This document shows positions 36,196 to 44,791 of a stretch of 64,000 nt of DNA, piece after piece. A model generated the notes under the pieces. That model had not been told where the DNA came from, made no database searches, and worked only from the letters and a program-made list of their open reading frames with translations. Origin of the DNA: Hydrogenophaga sp. (GTDB taxonomy: Bacteria; Pseudomonadota; Gammaproteobacteria; Burkholderiales; Burkholderiaceae_C); the NCBI GenBank assembly GCA_016741995.1, contig JACVCO010000011.1, positions 62,001 to 126,000 on the forward strand, read 5' to 3'. Positions within the stretch are counted from its first letter, which is position 1, and each line of letters starts with the position of its first letter. Made by a program: the position numbers and the translations under genes.

Positions 36196-37089
36196 GTGAA
36201 CCCCAAGACCTACGAACCCACCCCATCCCGCCGCGTCGCTTTTCTGGGCCTGGGGGTGATGGGCAGTCCCATGGCGGGCCACCTGGCCCAGGCCGGCCAC
36301 CAGGTCACCGTCTACAACCGCACCGCCGCCAAGGCCGACGCCTGGGCGAAGCAGCATGGCGGCTCCTTCAAGGCCACGCCGCGCGAGGCCGCCGCGGGTG
36401 CCGACATCGTCTTCTGCTGCGTCGGCAACGACGCCGACCTGCGCTCGGTGACGCTCGGGGCCGACGGCGCCTTTGCCGGCATGAAGTCCGGCGCCATCTT
36501 CGTGGACCACACCACCGCCTCGGCCGACGTGGCACGCGCGCTGTACGCCGCGGCCCAGGCACTGGGCATCGCCTTCGTCGACGCGCCCGTGTCGGGCGGT
36601 CAGGCGGGCGCCGAGAACGGGTTGCTCACCGTCATGTGCGGCGGCGACCAGCCCGCGTTCGACACCGTGAAGCCCGTGGCGATGGCGTTTTCTCGCGCGT
36701 TCACGCTCATGGGTGCCAGCGGCGCGGGCCAGCTAACCAAGATGGTCAACCAGATCTGCATCGCCGGCCTGGTGCAGGGCCTGTCGGAGGCGATCGCCTT
36801 CGGCCAGAAAGCGGGTCTGGACGTGAACCTCGTGCTCGACGTGATCGGCAAGGGTGCGGCCCAGAGCTGGCAGATGGACAACCGCGGCAAGACCATGGTG
36901 GCGGACCAGTTCAACTTCGGCTTCGCGGTGGACTGGATGCGCAAGGACCTGGGCCTGGTGCTCGATGAAGCCAAGCGCAACGGCGCGCGCCTGCCGGTGA
37001 CCGCGCTGGTGGACCAGTTCTACGCCGACGTGCAGGCCATGGGCGGCCAGCGCTACGACACGTCGAGCCTGATCAAGCGGTTGAAGTAA
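36196..37089 (+). CDS. NAD(P)-dependent beta-hydroxyacid dehydrogenase (3-hydroxyisobutyrate dehydrogenase family)
   Basis: 297 residues. Rossmann motif FLGLGVMGSPMAGHLAQAGH at the N-terminus, substrate loop DAPVSGGQAGAENG, and catalytic Lys in the GQLTKMVNQI helix near residue 175. These enzymes oxidise 3-hydroxyisobutyrate, tartronate semialdehyde, glyoxylate-type or similar compounds; the exact one is not determined. The GTG at 36196 is preceded by GGAG at ideal spacing and is preferred to a TTG 30 bases upstream. Stands alone between pilU and the convergent dolP-diaA operon. Confidence 0.9.
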   Translation: MNPKTYEPTPSRRVAFLGLGVMGSPMAGHLAQAGHQVTVYNRTAAKADAWAKQHGGSFKATPREAAAGADIVFCCVGNDADLRSVTLGADGAFAGMKSGAIFVDHTTASADVARALYAAAQALGIAFVDAPVSGGQAGAENGLLTVMCGGDQPAFDTVKPVAMAFSRAFTLMGASGAGQLTKMVNQICIAGLVQGLSEAIAFGQKAGLDVNLVLDVIGKGAAQSWQMDNRGKTMVADQFNFGFAVDWMRKDLGLVLDEAKRNGARLPVTALVDQFYADVQAMGGQRYDTSSLIKRLK

Positions 37090-37098
37090 GGCGCGCGG

Positions 37099-37129
37099 CG
37101 CACCGCGCCGGCCTCACTGGCGCGGTGCG
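37099..37129. terminator. GC-rich hairpin between convergent genes
   Basis: CGCACCGCGCC and GGCGCGGTGCG form a perfect 11-bp stem with a nine-base loop. It lies between the dehydrogenase stop and the dolP-like stop codon and overlaps the latter. There is no T run, so intrinsic termination would be weak. Confidence 0.45.
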
Positions 37130-37779
37130 GTGCTGGCGGGCGCCACCGGCTGCGCCGCCGGGGAGGGTGCCAGGCGCTGCAGTTCTTCCTCGCTGAGGAT
37201 CTCGAAGACGCGCACCACGCGCTGCACGCCATCGATGTTGCGCGCCACTTCCGTGGCGCGGTCCGCCTCGCGCTGCGTGACCCGGCCCAGGAGGTAGACC
37301 ACGTTGTGGGTGGTGGTCACCTTGATCGCGGTGACCGGCAGGTCGCGCGCGTCGACGAAACCGGCCTTGACCTTGCCCGTGATCAACGAGTCCGTGGTGC
37401 GCTGGGACAGGCCCGGCGTGTTCATGACTTTGATCTCGTTCACGATGGTGCGCACGTTGTCCACGCCCCCCACGATGCGCTCGGCCTCGGCGCGCGTGGC
37501 GTCGCTGTTCGCCTCGCCGGTAAGCAGCACCTGGCGGTTGTAGCTGGCGACGGCCACATTGGCGCGGCCGCCGAGTTGATCGCGCAGGCGGCTGCTGGCG
37601 CGCAGTTCGATGGATTGGTCGTCGAGCTGAGCGCCCGAGGTGCGGCGGTCGGTGGCCACGAGCACGGTGCCCATTGCGGCACCGCCCAGCACCAGCGGGG
37701 CGCAAGCAGACAGCACGGTGGACAGGGCGACCACGGCAAGCGCGGTGACGCCAGGGCGGGGCAGTCGGTTCAGGATCAT
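37114..37779 (-). CDS. dolP: Dual BON-domain lipoprotein (DolP-like)
   Basis: 221 residues. Lipobox LSAC (Cys26) after a short signal peptide; then two BON domains (about 50-120 and 125-195) that bind phospholipid head groups; a Pro/Ala-rich tail. DolP (YraP) sits in the outer membrane at the division site and supports its integrity. The gene follows diaA with a 4-base ATGA overlap and has GGAG before its start, which matches the E. coli yraN-diaA-dolP order and supports the name. Confidence 0.9.
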   Translation of the reverse strand: MILNRLPRPGVTALAVVALSTVLSACAPLVLGGAAMGTVLVATDRRTSGAQLDDQSIELRASSRLRDQLGGRANVAVASYNRQVLLTGEANSDATRAEAERIVGGVDNVRTIVNEIKVMNTPGLSQRTTDSLITGKVKAGFVDARDLPVTAIKVTTTHNVVYLLGRVTQREADRATEVARNIDGVQRVVRVFEILSEEELQRLAPSPAAQPVAPASTAPRQ

Positions 37780-38396
37780 GCGGGGTTCTCCGTTTCGATC
37801 GAAGGGGGGTCGGGCAGGCCGAGCAGTTGGGCGTCGATGCCATCGGCCAGGCAATGCAGCACCAGCAGGTGAAGTTCGAGCACACGCGCGGGTTGATCGT
37901 GGGGTGCACACAGGTGCACGTCGGTGTCGCGCAGTTGCGCGGCAAGTCGGCCACCGCGCGCGCCGGTGAGGGCCACGACGGTCATGTCGCGCTCGTGCGC
38001 GGCCTCGACCGCCGCCACGAGATTGCCGGCCTGGCCATCGGGGCTGATCACCAGCAGCACGTCACCGGCCTGCCCGAGCGCGTGCACCTGGCGCGCGAAC
38101 ACCTGACGGCCATCGAAGTCGGTGGCGATCCCGGTGATCGACACGGCATTGGCCGCGAGCGAACAGGCCGCGAGACCAGGGCGCTCGCGCTCATGGCGTC
38201 CCAGCACGTGGGCCGCGAAGAGCTGCGCCAGCGCCGCACCTGCGCCATTGCCGCAGGTGAGCAGCTTGCCGCCACCGGTGAGCCCGGCCAGCAGGGCGGC
38301 CACGGCGGCTTCCACCACCGGCGCGAGTGCTGGCGCACTCTGGTATTTCAGGTCGGCGCTGTCGATGAAGTGCTGCTGGATGCGCTGCAGAAGCAT
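37776..38396 (-). CDS. diaA: SIS-domain protein, DiaA/GmhA-like
   Basis: 206 residues with a sugar-isomerase (SIS) fold: GGKLLTCGNGAGAALAQ near 42, then a Ser/Thr-rich phosphosugar site and VVALTGARGG. Close relatives are phosphoheptose isomerase (GmhA) and the DnaA-binding initiator factor DiaA. The gene order (yraN, this gene, dolP, with rsmI divergent) matches the E. coli diaA locus, so DiaA is preferred over GmhA. The central N(G)AGAALAQ site has Ala where GmhA enzymes carry Ser (NGGSA), consistent with a non-catalytic role; this point should be checked by alignment. Confidence 0.85.
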   Translation of the reverse strand: MLLQRIQQHFIDSADLKYQSAPALAPVVEAAVAALLAGLTGGGKLLTCGNGAGAALAQLFAAHVLGRHERERPGLAACSLAANAVSITGIATDFDGRQVFARQVHALGQAGDVLLVISPDGQAGNLVAAVEAAHERDMTVVALTGARGGRLAAQLRDTDVHLCAPHDQPARVLELHLLVLHCLADGIDAQLLGLPDPPSIETENPA

Positions 38397-38423
38397 GGGG
38401 CGATGATAGCGGCGGGCTTGGTA

Positions 38424-38792
38424 TCAAAACGCTTCACCGGCGTCGAAGGCCGCGCGCAACCACTGCGGCACGCCCTCGCCGTCGATGAGCACCGCATCAA
38501 AGCGGCACCGTGGTATGGATTGCATTCGCGCCAGAAAGTGCCGCGCCGCGAACACGATGCGCCGCTGCTTGACCGCGCCAATGCTCGCGGCGGCCCCGCC
38601 GTGCCCGACCGAGCGGCGCTGGCGCACCTCGACGAAGACCAGCGTGCCATCGGGCTCCCGCATAATCAGATCGATCTCGCCACCGCCCCGCCCGGGTGTG
38701 CGGAAGTTGCGCATCACGAGCCGCATGCCCTGGGTGCGCAGCAGCGCCAGCGCAGCGTCCTCGGCCTGCTGCCCCACCGCCGTCGACGCCAT
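38424..38792 (-). CDS. yraN: YraN family endonuclease-like protein (UPF0102)
   Basis: 122 residues. Restriction-endonuclease-like fold with GRGGGEIDLIMREPDGTLVFVEVRQR containing the E-D-ExK-type metal site (here EVRQR, Gln in place of the usual Lys). Function uncertain; it may act on branched DNA. Start at 38792 is chosen over an upstream GTG at 38819 that would abut rsmI. The stop is 28 bases before the diaA start. Divergent from rsmI as in many proteobacteria. Confidence 0.88.
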   Translation of the reverse strand: MASTAVGQQAEDAALALLRTQGMRLVMRNFRTPGRGGGEIDLIMREPDGTLVFVEVRQRRSVGHGGAAASIGAVKQRRIVFAARHFLARMQSIPRCRFDAVLIDGEGVPQWLRAAFDAGEAF

Positions 38793-38819
38793 CGACGGAC
38801 GCTTTCCGAAGCCCCACAC

Positions 38820-39734
38820 GTGTCTCTCCCTTCGATCGATCTGCTCTCCGCCGCGCGCCAGGCCGCGGGGGCGCAGCATTGTCCGCAAGGGGCGCTCTAC
38901 ATACTCGCCACCCCCATCGGCAACCGCGCCGACATCACCTTGCGCGCGCTGCACGTGCTCGATCTCGTTGATGCGGTGGCCTGCGAGGACACGCGCCACA
39001 CCGCGGCCCTGCTGCAGGCCTACGGGCTGCACAAGCCGCTGATCGCGGCACACGAACACAACGAGCGCGAAGCCGCGCAAGCCGTGATCGAGCGCCTTCG
39101 CCAGGGCCAGCGCGTGGCCTACGTGAGCGACGCCGGTACGCCCGGCGTGAGCGACCCGGGCGCGCGCCTGGTGGCCGAGGTGCGCGCCGCGGGCCTGCGC
39201 TGCGTGCCGTTGCCGGGCGCGAGCAGCGTCACCACGCTGCTCAGCGTGTCCGGCGAGGTCGCGGGTGAGGGGCGCTGGCGCTTCGTCGGCTTTCTGCCGC
39301 CCAAGGGCGCCGAACGCGAACGCGCGCTGCAGGCGCTGGCCACATCACCCGAAGCCAGCGTGCTGCTGGAAGCGCCGCACCGCATCGAGGCCCTGGCGCA
39401 ATCGCTCGCCCAGCACCTGGGCGAGCGCGCGGTCACCGTCGGGCGTGAGCTCACCAAGCAGTTCGAGGAAGTGCACACCGCGCCCGCGGCGCAGCTGCCC
39501 GCGTGGCTGGCCGCGAACCCGCAGCGCACGCGCGGCGAATTCGCGCTGCTGGTGCACGCAAGTGCACCAGGGCCGGCAGAGGACGATGCGATCGATGCCG
39601 AGGCCTTGCGCGTGCTGGACGCGCTGCTCGGCGAATTGCCGCTCAAGACGGCGGTGAAGCTGGCGGCGCAGATCTCGGGCGCGCCGCGCAACGCGCTGTA
39701 CGAGGCCGCGCTCGCGCGCAAACCTCAGGGCTGA
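38820..39734 (+). CDS. rsmI: 16S rRNA 2'-O-methyltransferase (C1402)
   Basis: 304 residues. Signature motifs LYILATPIGNRADIT, CEDTRHTAALL, YVSDAGTPGVSDPG and VPLPGASSVTTLLS in order, as in the tetrapyrrole-methylase-fold RsmI family. It methylates C1402 of 16S rRNA with S-adenosylmethionine. A GTG at 38820 is the only start that suits the family; no Shine-Dalgarno sequence is seen. Its 3' end overlaps the convergent small membrane gene by ten bases. Confidence 0.94.
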   Translation: MSLPSIDLLSAARQAAGAQHCPQGALYILATPIGNRADITLRALHVLDLVDAVACEDTRHTAALLQAYGLHKPLIAAHEHNEREAAQAVIERLRQGQRVAYVSDAGTPGVSDPGARLVAEVRAAGLRCVPLPGASSVTTLLSVSGEVAGEGRWRFVGFLPPKGAERERALQALATSPEASVLLEAPHRIEALAQSLAQHLGERAVTVGRELTKQFEEVHTAPAAQLPAWLAANPQRTRGEFALLVHASAPGPAEDDAIDAEALRVLDALLGELPLKTAVKLAAQISGAPRNALYEAALARKPQG

Positions 39735-40045
39735 CGCGAGCGGCTGGCGTCGTCGATCTCGCGCGCCTCGACGTCCACCACATCGGTATGCGCGGCCGGG
39801 CGGCCGGTTTGCACCGGCCCGCGCCAGTTGCCGCGGGCGTAGTGCTGCGAGCGCTCGCGCATGCGCGCGAACAGCACGGCCGGTGCGGGCTTGCGGCCGG
39901 TGACGAGCGACCAGACCGAGATGCCGAGCACCACGAGCAGCGAGGCCAGCAACAGGCTCAGGAGAAACACCGCGGCGGCCAGCCCCAGCGCGAGACGCAA
40001 CACGGTGCGGCCCAGGCGGCCCAGCAGGTCGGCAAAAGCGTTCAT
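39725..40045 (-). CDS. Small membrane protein, unknown
   Basis: 106 residues from the ATG at 40045 (an in-frame GTG at 40102 is also possible). One or two hydrophobic helices (about 15-48, TVLRLALGLAAAVFLLSLLL) are followed by a basic then acidic polar tail ending EIDDASRSRQP. I do not recognise a family. The tail-to-tail overlap with rsmI and clean codon use support it as a real gene. Topology suggests a small inner-membrane protein with its tail in the cytosol. Confidence 0.62.
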   Translation of the reverse strand: MNAFADLLGRLGRTVLRLALGLAAAVFLLSLLLASLLVVLGISVWSLVTGRKPAPAVLFARMRERSQHYARGNWRGPVQTGRPAAHTDVVDVEAREIDDASRSRQP

Positions 40046-40168
40046 GGGTGAAAGAGCGGATGCGGGCACGGGAGTTCCGGGGGTGGTGGACACCTCGCCC
40101 ACCTGCGGCCGGGCGCGGCTCTTGCAAGGACCGCCTGTCGGCCCACCCGGTCAGCCACCCCCGACTGC

Positions 40169-40174
40169 TATTCT
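40169..40174 (+). promoter_or_regulatory. Candidate -10 element (TATTCT) of DUF502 gene
   Basis: TATTCT ends ten bases before the ATG at 40185; no Shine-Dalgarno sequence, so a leader of only a few bases is implied. Confidence 0.35.
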
Positions 40175-40184
40175 CGCTGCGCCC

Positions 40185-40787
40185 ATGAAAACGCGACTCA
40201 CCCAATACTTCGTGCGTGGCCTGCTCACGTTCCTGCCCGCGGCCCTCACCGTCTACGCGCTCTATCTGCTGGTGGTCTGGACGGAGTCGCTCGCGATCCG
40301 GCTCATCCGCCCCTTCATCGGCGATTTCTACCTGCCCGGGCTGGGCATCGTGATCGTGGCCGCACTCATCTTCGGCCTCGGCGTGCTGGTGTCGCAGCCC
40401 GCCTTCGCGCGCCTGCTCTCCTGGGTGGAACTGCCGTTCACCAACCTGCCGGTGATCAAGAGCATCTACTCCTCGCTCAAGAACTTCGCCGATTACTTCG
40501 CCCCGCAAGACAAAGACAAACCCCAGCAGCAGCAGGTGGTGCTGCTGCGCGCCCCGGGGCAGGACGCGTCCATCGTGGGCCTGGTCACGCGCCAGTCGTT
40601 CAACGGCCTGCCGGGTGCGCTCGGCGAGCTCGATCAGGTCGCCGTCTACCTGCCCATGGGCTACATGATCGGCGGCTACACCCTCTTCGTACCCCGCACC
40701 TGGGTCACGCCGATCGACATGTCGGTCGAAGAGGCCATGCGCTCCTCGCTGATCGCGTGGATGTCGTCGAACCGCGAGTCGGAATGA
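40185..40787 (+). CDS. DUF502 family membrane protein
   Basis: 200 residues. Two transmembrane helices (about 8-30 and 48-70) and a cytosolic or periplasmic domain with FTNLPVIKSIYSSLKNF and LPMGYMIGGYTLFVPRTWV. The last motif is diagnostic of DUF502. Function unknown in bacteria; the family is related to plant COV proteins. Between a Gln run (QQQQVV) and VTRQSF lies a conserved beta segment. Monocistronic. Confidence 0.9.
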   Translation: MKTRLTQYFVRGLLTFLPAALTVYALYLLVVWTESLAIRLIRPFIGDFYLPGLGIVIVAALIFGLGVLVSQPAFARLLSWVELPFTNLPVIKSIYSSLKNFADYFAPQDKDKPQQQQVVLLRAPGQDASIVGLVTRQSFNGLPGALGELDQVAVYLPMGYMIGGYTLFVPRTWVTPIDMSVEEAMRSSLIAWMSSNRESE

Positions 40788-40833
40788 GTGCACCGCGCGG
40801 AACTCCGGCCCGCGCCCGCGTTTCGAAGCGCCC

Positions 40834-41463
40834 ATGCCCACCCCCACCCTCTTGCGCCGCGCCCTGATCGTGGGCGCCGCCGCCGGCCTCGCGGCCCCCG
40901 CCTGGCTGAGCCCCGCCATCGCCCAGGCGCGCACGCTGCGGCGCACACCGGGCCAGACCGAAGGCCCGTTCTACCCGGTCGAGATCCCCACCGACCACGA
41001 CGCCGACCTGCTGCGCAATGGCCAGGTGCGGTACGCCAAGGGCCAGGCGGTCTGGCTGGATGGCACGGTGGTGGACCTCGATGGCAAGGCCATCGCCGGG
41101 GCCACGGTCGAGATCTGGCAGTGCGATGTGAACGGCCACTACCACCACCCGGGCGACGGCGGCAAGGCCGACCCGGCCTTCCAGGGCTTCGGCCGCACCG
41201 GGGTGGATCGCGACGGCCGCTACCGCTTCCGCACCATCCGCCCGGTGCAGTACAGCAGCCGCACGCCGCACATCCACGTGAAGGTGAAGCTCGACACGGC
41301 GGAGTTGCTCACCACCCAGCTCTACGTGCAGGGCGATCCGGGCAACGAGCGCGATTTCCTCTGGCGCCGCCTGAACGAGGCCGACCGCACGGCGATCACC
41401 GTGCCGTTCGGGGCCGTGGCCGACGGCCTCAAGGCCACATTCCCCATCGTCGTGCAAGCGTGA
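40834..41463 (+). CDS. Exported intradiol ring-cleavage dioxygenase family protein
   Basis: 209 residues. An N-terminal twin-arginine-like signal (RRALIVGAAAGLAAPAWL) is followed by an intradiol dioxygenase domain with the four iron ligands in place: Tyr103 (NGHYHH), Tyr130 (DGRYRF), His146 and His148 (PHIHVK). Cytosolic family members such as protocatechuate 3,4-dioxygenase cleave catechols; an exported single-subunit form must act in the periplasm, on an unidentified aromatic or possibly lignin-derived compound. No aromatic pathway genes adjoin it. Folding before export would suit the Tat route, since the site binds Fe(III). Confidence 0.87.
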   Translation: MPTPTLLRRALIVGAAAGLAAPAWLSPAIAQARTLRRTPGQTEGPFYPVEIPTDHDADLLRNGQVRYAKGQAVWLDGTVVDLDGKAIAGATVEIWQCDVNGHYHHPGDGGKADPAFQGFGRTGVDRDGRYRFRTIRPVQYSSRTPHIHVKVKLDTAELLTTQLYVQGDPGNERDFLWRRLNEADRTAITVPFGAVADGLKATFPIVVQA

Positions 41464-41474
41464 GGCGCCGCGGC

Positions 41475-41480
41475 TACGCT
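41475..41480 (+). promoter_or_regulatory. Candidate -10 element (TACGCT) of membrane hydrolase gene
   Basis: TACGCT ends eight bases before the ATG at 41489, which has no ribosome binding site. Confidence 0.3.
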
Positions 41481-41488
41481 CGCGGCCC

Positions 41489-42505
41489 ATGGATTCACTG
41501 ACGCAAATTGCTCTCGGCTCGGCCGTCGCCGTGGCCACCATGGGCCGGCGCACCGCCGTGTGGAAGGCCGCGGCCTGGGGCGCCGTCGCCGGCACCCTGC
41601 CCGACCTCGACGCCTTCATCGACCACGGCGACGCCGTGCTCAACATGGTGCTGCACCGCGGCGAATCGCACGCGCTGTTCTTCCTCACGCTGTTCGCGCC
41701 GCTGATGGCCTGGCTGGTCAGCCGCATCCACGGCGAAGGGGCGTTGTTCAAGCGCTGGTGGCTCGCGCTGTGGCTGGCGCTCATCACGCACCCGCTGCTC
41801 GACACCATGACGGTGTACGGCACGCAGTTGCTGCTGCCCTTCACCAACCACCCGTTCGCGGTGGGCAGCGTGTTCATCATCGACCTGGCCTACACCCTGC
41901 CATTGCTGATCGGCGTGATCGTGGCGGTGGCCAGCCCGCGCATCGGCTTCAAGGCCAACGCCCTGGGCCTGCTGCTCAGCAGCGCCTACCTGGTGTGGAG
42001 CGTGATCGCGCAGCAGCACGTGACGCAGGTGGCGCGGGCCTCGCTGCAGCGCCAGGGCATCGCGGCCGAGCGGGTGCTGGTGACGCCCGCGCCGTTCAAC
42101 ACCGTGCTGTGGCGCGTGGTGGCGATGGGGGCCGATGGCTACGCCGAGGGTTACCACTCGCTGCTCGACGCCTCGCCCGAGATCGAATGGCGTCGCTACG
42201 ACAACGGCGCGGCGCTCGGGCAACGCCACACCGGCGTGGACGGCTTGCGCCGCATCGCTGCCTTCAGCCATGGCTACTACAAGGTGGACGAACGCGATAG
42301 CCGCCTGTTCGTGACCGATCTGCGCATGGGCCAGGAGCCGAGCTACATCTTCCGCTTCGACCTCGGTACCGAGGCCGAACGCGCCAACGGCCCGCGCGCT
42401 GCGCAGTTGGTGGGCGAACGCGGCGATCTGCGGGCCGGCATGGCGTGGCTGTGGCGGCGTATGCTGGGCGAGCCGCTGCCGCCGCCGGGCATGTCGGCGC
42501 GCTGA
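41489..42505 (+). CDS. Membrane-bound metal-dependent hydrolase (YdjM/YbcI family, DUF457-like)
   Basis: 338 residues. Opens with the family signature MDSLTQIALGSAVAVA and carries histidine/aspartate motifs near each helix end (GTLPDLDAFI, HRGESHALFF, THPLLDTMTVYGT) that would bind a metal at the membrane surface. About five transmembrane helices in the first 190 residues, then a soluble C-terminal domain (about 195-338). Some relatives (LexA-regulated YdjM) respond to DNA damage. Substrate unknown. Confidence 0.88.
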   Translation: MDSLTQIALGSAVAVATMGRRTAVWKAAAWGAVAGTLPDLDAFIDHGDAVLNMVLHRGESHALFFLTLFAPLMAWLVSRIHGEGALFKRWWLALWLALITHPLLDTMTVYGTQLLLPFTNHPFAVGSVFIIDLAYTLPLLIGVIVAVASPRIGFKANALGLLLSSAYLVWSVIAQQHVTQVARASLQRQGIAAERVLVTPAPFNTVLWRVVAMGADGYAEGYHSLLDASPEIEWRRYDNGAALGQRHTGVDGLRRIAAFSHGYYKVDERDSRLFVTDLRMGQEPSYIFRFDLGTEAERANGPRAAQLVGERGDLRAGMAWLWRRMLGEPLPPPGMSAR

Positions 42506-42516
42506 ACGTCAGCCAG

Positions 42517-44736
42517 TCAGACGTCCACCGTCTCGCGGCCCTGGCGCCGCTGCAGCCGGTACGGCGGCAGGCCCTGCAGCATGCGCCGGCCGTAGGCCTG
42601 GCGCAGCAGCCGCGCGTCGTAGCAGACCACGGTGGCTTCGTCGGTTTCGGTGCGCAGCGCGCGGCCCGTCCACTGCAGCAAGCGTGCGCCGGTGGCGGGC
42701 ACCACCAGCTCACTGAACGGGTCGCGGCCCTGGGCCTTGAGCCAGTCGGCACGCGCCTGGCCCACCGGGTCGCTCGGCGAGGCGAAGGGCAGCTTGGTGA
42801 TGAACACCCACTCGCAAAGCTCGCCCGGCAAGTCCAGGCCTTCGCCGAAGGATTGCAGGCCGAACAGGATGGACGCCTCGCCATCGCCCACGCGCTGCGC
42901 GTGGCGCTTGAGAAGCACCGTGCGCGACGCTTCGCCCTGCACCAGCACGCGCTCGCGCAAGGCCGCGTGCGACCCGCGTTCGAGCAGGCCGGTGGCGGCC
43001 CGCATCTGCGCGCGCGAGGTGAACAGCACCAGCGCGCCGCGCTTCACTTCGCGCAGGTCGGCCATCAGCAGCTCGAGCATTTCGCGCGTGTAGCCATCCA
43101 CATCCTTGGGGTCGGCCGTGGTCTGCACCACCACCAGCCGGCCCTGCTTCGCGTGGTCGAACGGGCTTTGCACGGCGCGTGTGGTGGCGGCCGCGTCCCA
43201 GGCCAAGCCGGCCTCGTGCAGGAAGTGGTTGAAGTTGCCGCAAGTGACGAGCGAGGCCGAGGTGACCACCGCGCCGCGCACGTGCTTCCACAGGTGGTGG
43301 TGCAGCAGGCTGCCGGGCTGCAGCGGGCAGGCGTGCGCGCTGAGGGTGACCATGCCGTGCTGCACGCCGGCCTGCAGCCACTTGGCCAGCGGCGGCGCGC
43401 CCGCCTCACCCGCCTGCAGCCACAAACCCGCGGTTTCGTGCAGGCTCTGCAGGCGCGGCGCAAAGCGGCCGATGCGCGCGTAGTGCTCGGCGCTGCGCGT
43501 GGCTTCGCCCGGGTTCTCGCGCGCGTTGGCGCGCAGTTGCACGGCCAGCGCCTCGGCCAGCTTGAGCAGCACGCCCGCGTGCGCCTGCAGCGTGGCCAGG
43601 GGTTCATGCCATTCGGCGGGCAGCGCACCGCCCTCGAAGCGGTGCGTGAGCGGCGGCGCCTCCGAGGCCAGGTCGCGCACCGCGGGGCCCACCGCGGCCA
43701 TGCCCAGGCGCGCCAGGTCGGCCAGCGCCGCCTTGGCGCCGCGCGCGTGTTCGTTCAGGTCCACGCCGTGCGGGTGCACGATCGCTTTCGCCACCTCGTC
43801 GAAGGCCTTGGGCAGGCGGTCGAGCCAGGTGCCGTGCATCAGGTCCATGTGCGCGGTGAACTGGCCCTGCGCCACGTCGGGCAGGTGGTGCGCTTCGTCG
43901 AGCACCAGGTAGCAGTCCTGCGGCTTGGGCAGCGCGTGCAGGCCCAGGGTGGAGAGCAGCAGGTCGTGGTTGACGACGATCACCTGCGCGTGCGCGAGCC
44001 GGTTGCGCGCCTGGTAGTAGCTGCAGCCGTTGTAGGCCGGGCAGTGGCGCGCGGTGCAGGTGTGGCGCTCGGCGGCCACGGGGGCCCACAAAGCGCCATC
44101 GGGTGGTTCGGCCAGGCGGTCGCGGTCGCCGTCCCAGTCGCCCTGGTCGAGCGCGATGGTCCACTGGCTGTACTGCTGCGTGCGCTGGGCCGCGTCGCCC
44201 GTGGCCTTGCCACCGCCCTCGCCTTCGAACAAGTCGGCGCCCGCCTCGTCGCCCGCGGCGAGTTGATCGAGCTTCAGGCGGCACACGTAGCGCCCGCGCC
44301 CCTTGGCGAGCGCGAAGTTGAAAGGCTGCGGCATGAGCGCCGACAGGGCCGGCAAGTCCTTGGCGATGAGCTGTTCCTGCAGCGCCACGGTCGCGGTGCT
44401 GATGAGCACGCGTTTGTCCTGCGCGAGCGCGAGCGGGATCACCGTGGCCGCGTAGGCGGCCGATTTGCCCACCCCCGTGCCGGCCTGCACCACCGCAATG
44501 CCGCGGTCGGGCCGGCCCGCTTCGCTGGAGACGCTGTCGTCGCCCAGCTTCACGCCCGCCAGCGTTTCGGCGATGAAGGCCGCCATTTCGCGCTGGCCTT
44601 CCCGCGCGCGGAACCCCGGCGCGCGCGCCACCACGTGGTCGAAAGCGGCCAGGGCCAGCGCCTCGCGCGCCAGGGCGCCGTCGGGCAGGGGCGGGGTGGG
44701 GGAATCGGTCGACGCGTCGGGCATGGAGGCCGGCAT
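42517..44736 (-). CDS. dinG: DinG-type ATP-dependent DNA helicase
   Basis: 739 residues. Superfamily 2 helicase with Walker A AGTGVGKS (85-92), DEAH box at 280-283, four cysteines for an iron-sulfur cluster (Cys152, Cys227, Cys232, Cys238) between motifs I and II, and a C-terminal QSFGEGLDLPGE / QWTGRALRT pair (motifs V and VI). DinG unwinds R-loops and other structures ahead of replication. The start could be 44736 or the next Met at 44724; both are close to the divergent patatin gene (56 bp). The N-terminus lacks a nuclease domain. Confidence 0.92.
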   Translation of the reverse strand: MPASMPDASTDSPTPPLPDGALAREALALAAFDHVVARAPGFRAREGQREMAAFIAETLAGVKLGDDSVSSEAGRPDRGIAVVQAGTGVGKSAAYAATVIPLALAQDKRVLISTATVALQEQLIAKDLPALSALMPQPFNFALAKGRGRYVCRLKLDQLAAGDEAGADLFEGEGGGKATGDAAQRTQQYSQWTIALDQGDWDGDRDRLAEPPDGALWAPVAAERHTCTARHCPAYNGCSYYQARNRLAHAQVIVVNHDLLLSTLGLHALPKPQDCYLVLDEAHHLPDVAQGQFTAHMDLMHGTWLDRLPKAFDEVAKAIVHPHGVDLNEHARGAKAALADLARLGMAAVGPAVRDLASEAPPLTHRFEGGALPAEWHEPLATLQAHAGVLLKLAEALAVQLRANARENPGEATRSAEHYARIGRFAPRLQSLHETAGLWLQAGEAGAPPLAKWLQAGVQHGMVTLSAHACPLQPGSLLHHHLWKHVRGAVVTSASLVTCGNFNHFLHEAGLAWDAAATTRAVQSPFDHAKQGRLVVVQTTADPKDVDGYTREMLELLMADLREVKRGALVLFTSRAQMRAATGLLERGSHAALRERVLVQGEASRTVLLKRHAQRVGDGEASILFGLQSFGEGLDLPGELCEWVFITKLPFASPSDPVGQARADWLKAQGRDPFSELVVPATGARLLQWTGRALRTETDEATVVCYDARLLRQAYGRRMLQGLPPYRLQRRQGRETVDV

Positions 44737-44791
44737 TGTCGCCGCTGCCCGGTGGTGGCCCAGGGGAAATGCTGCAGTGCAACAATGTGCC

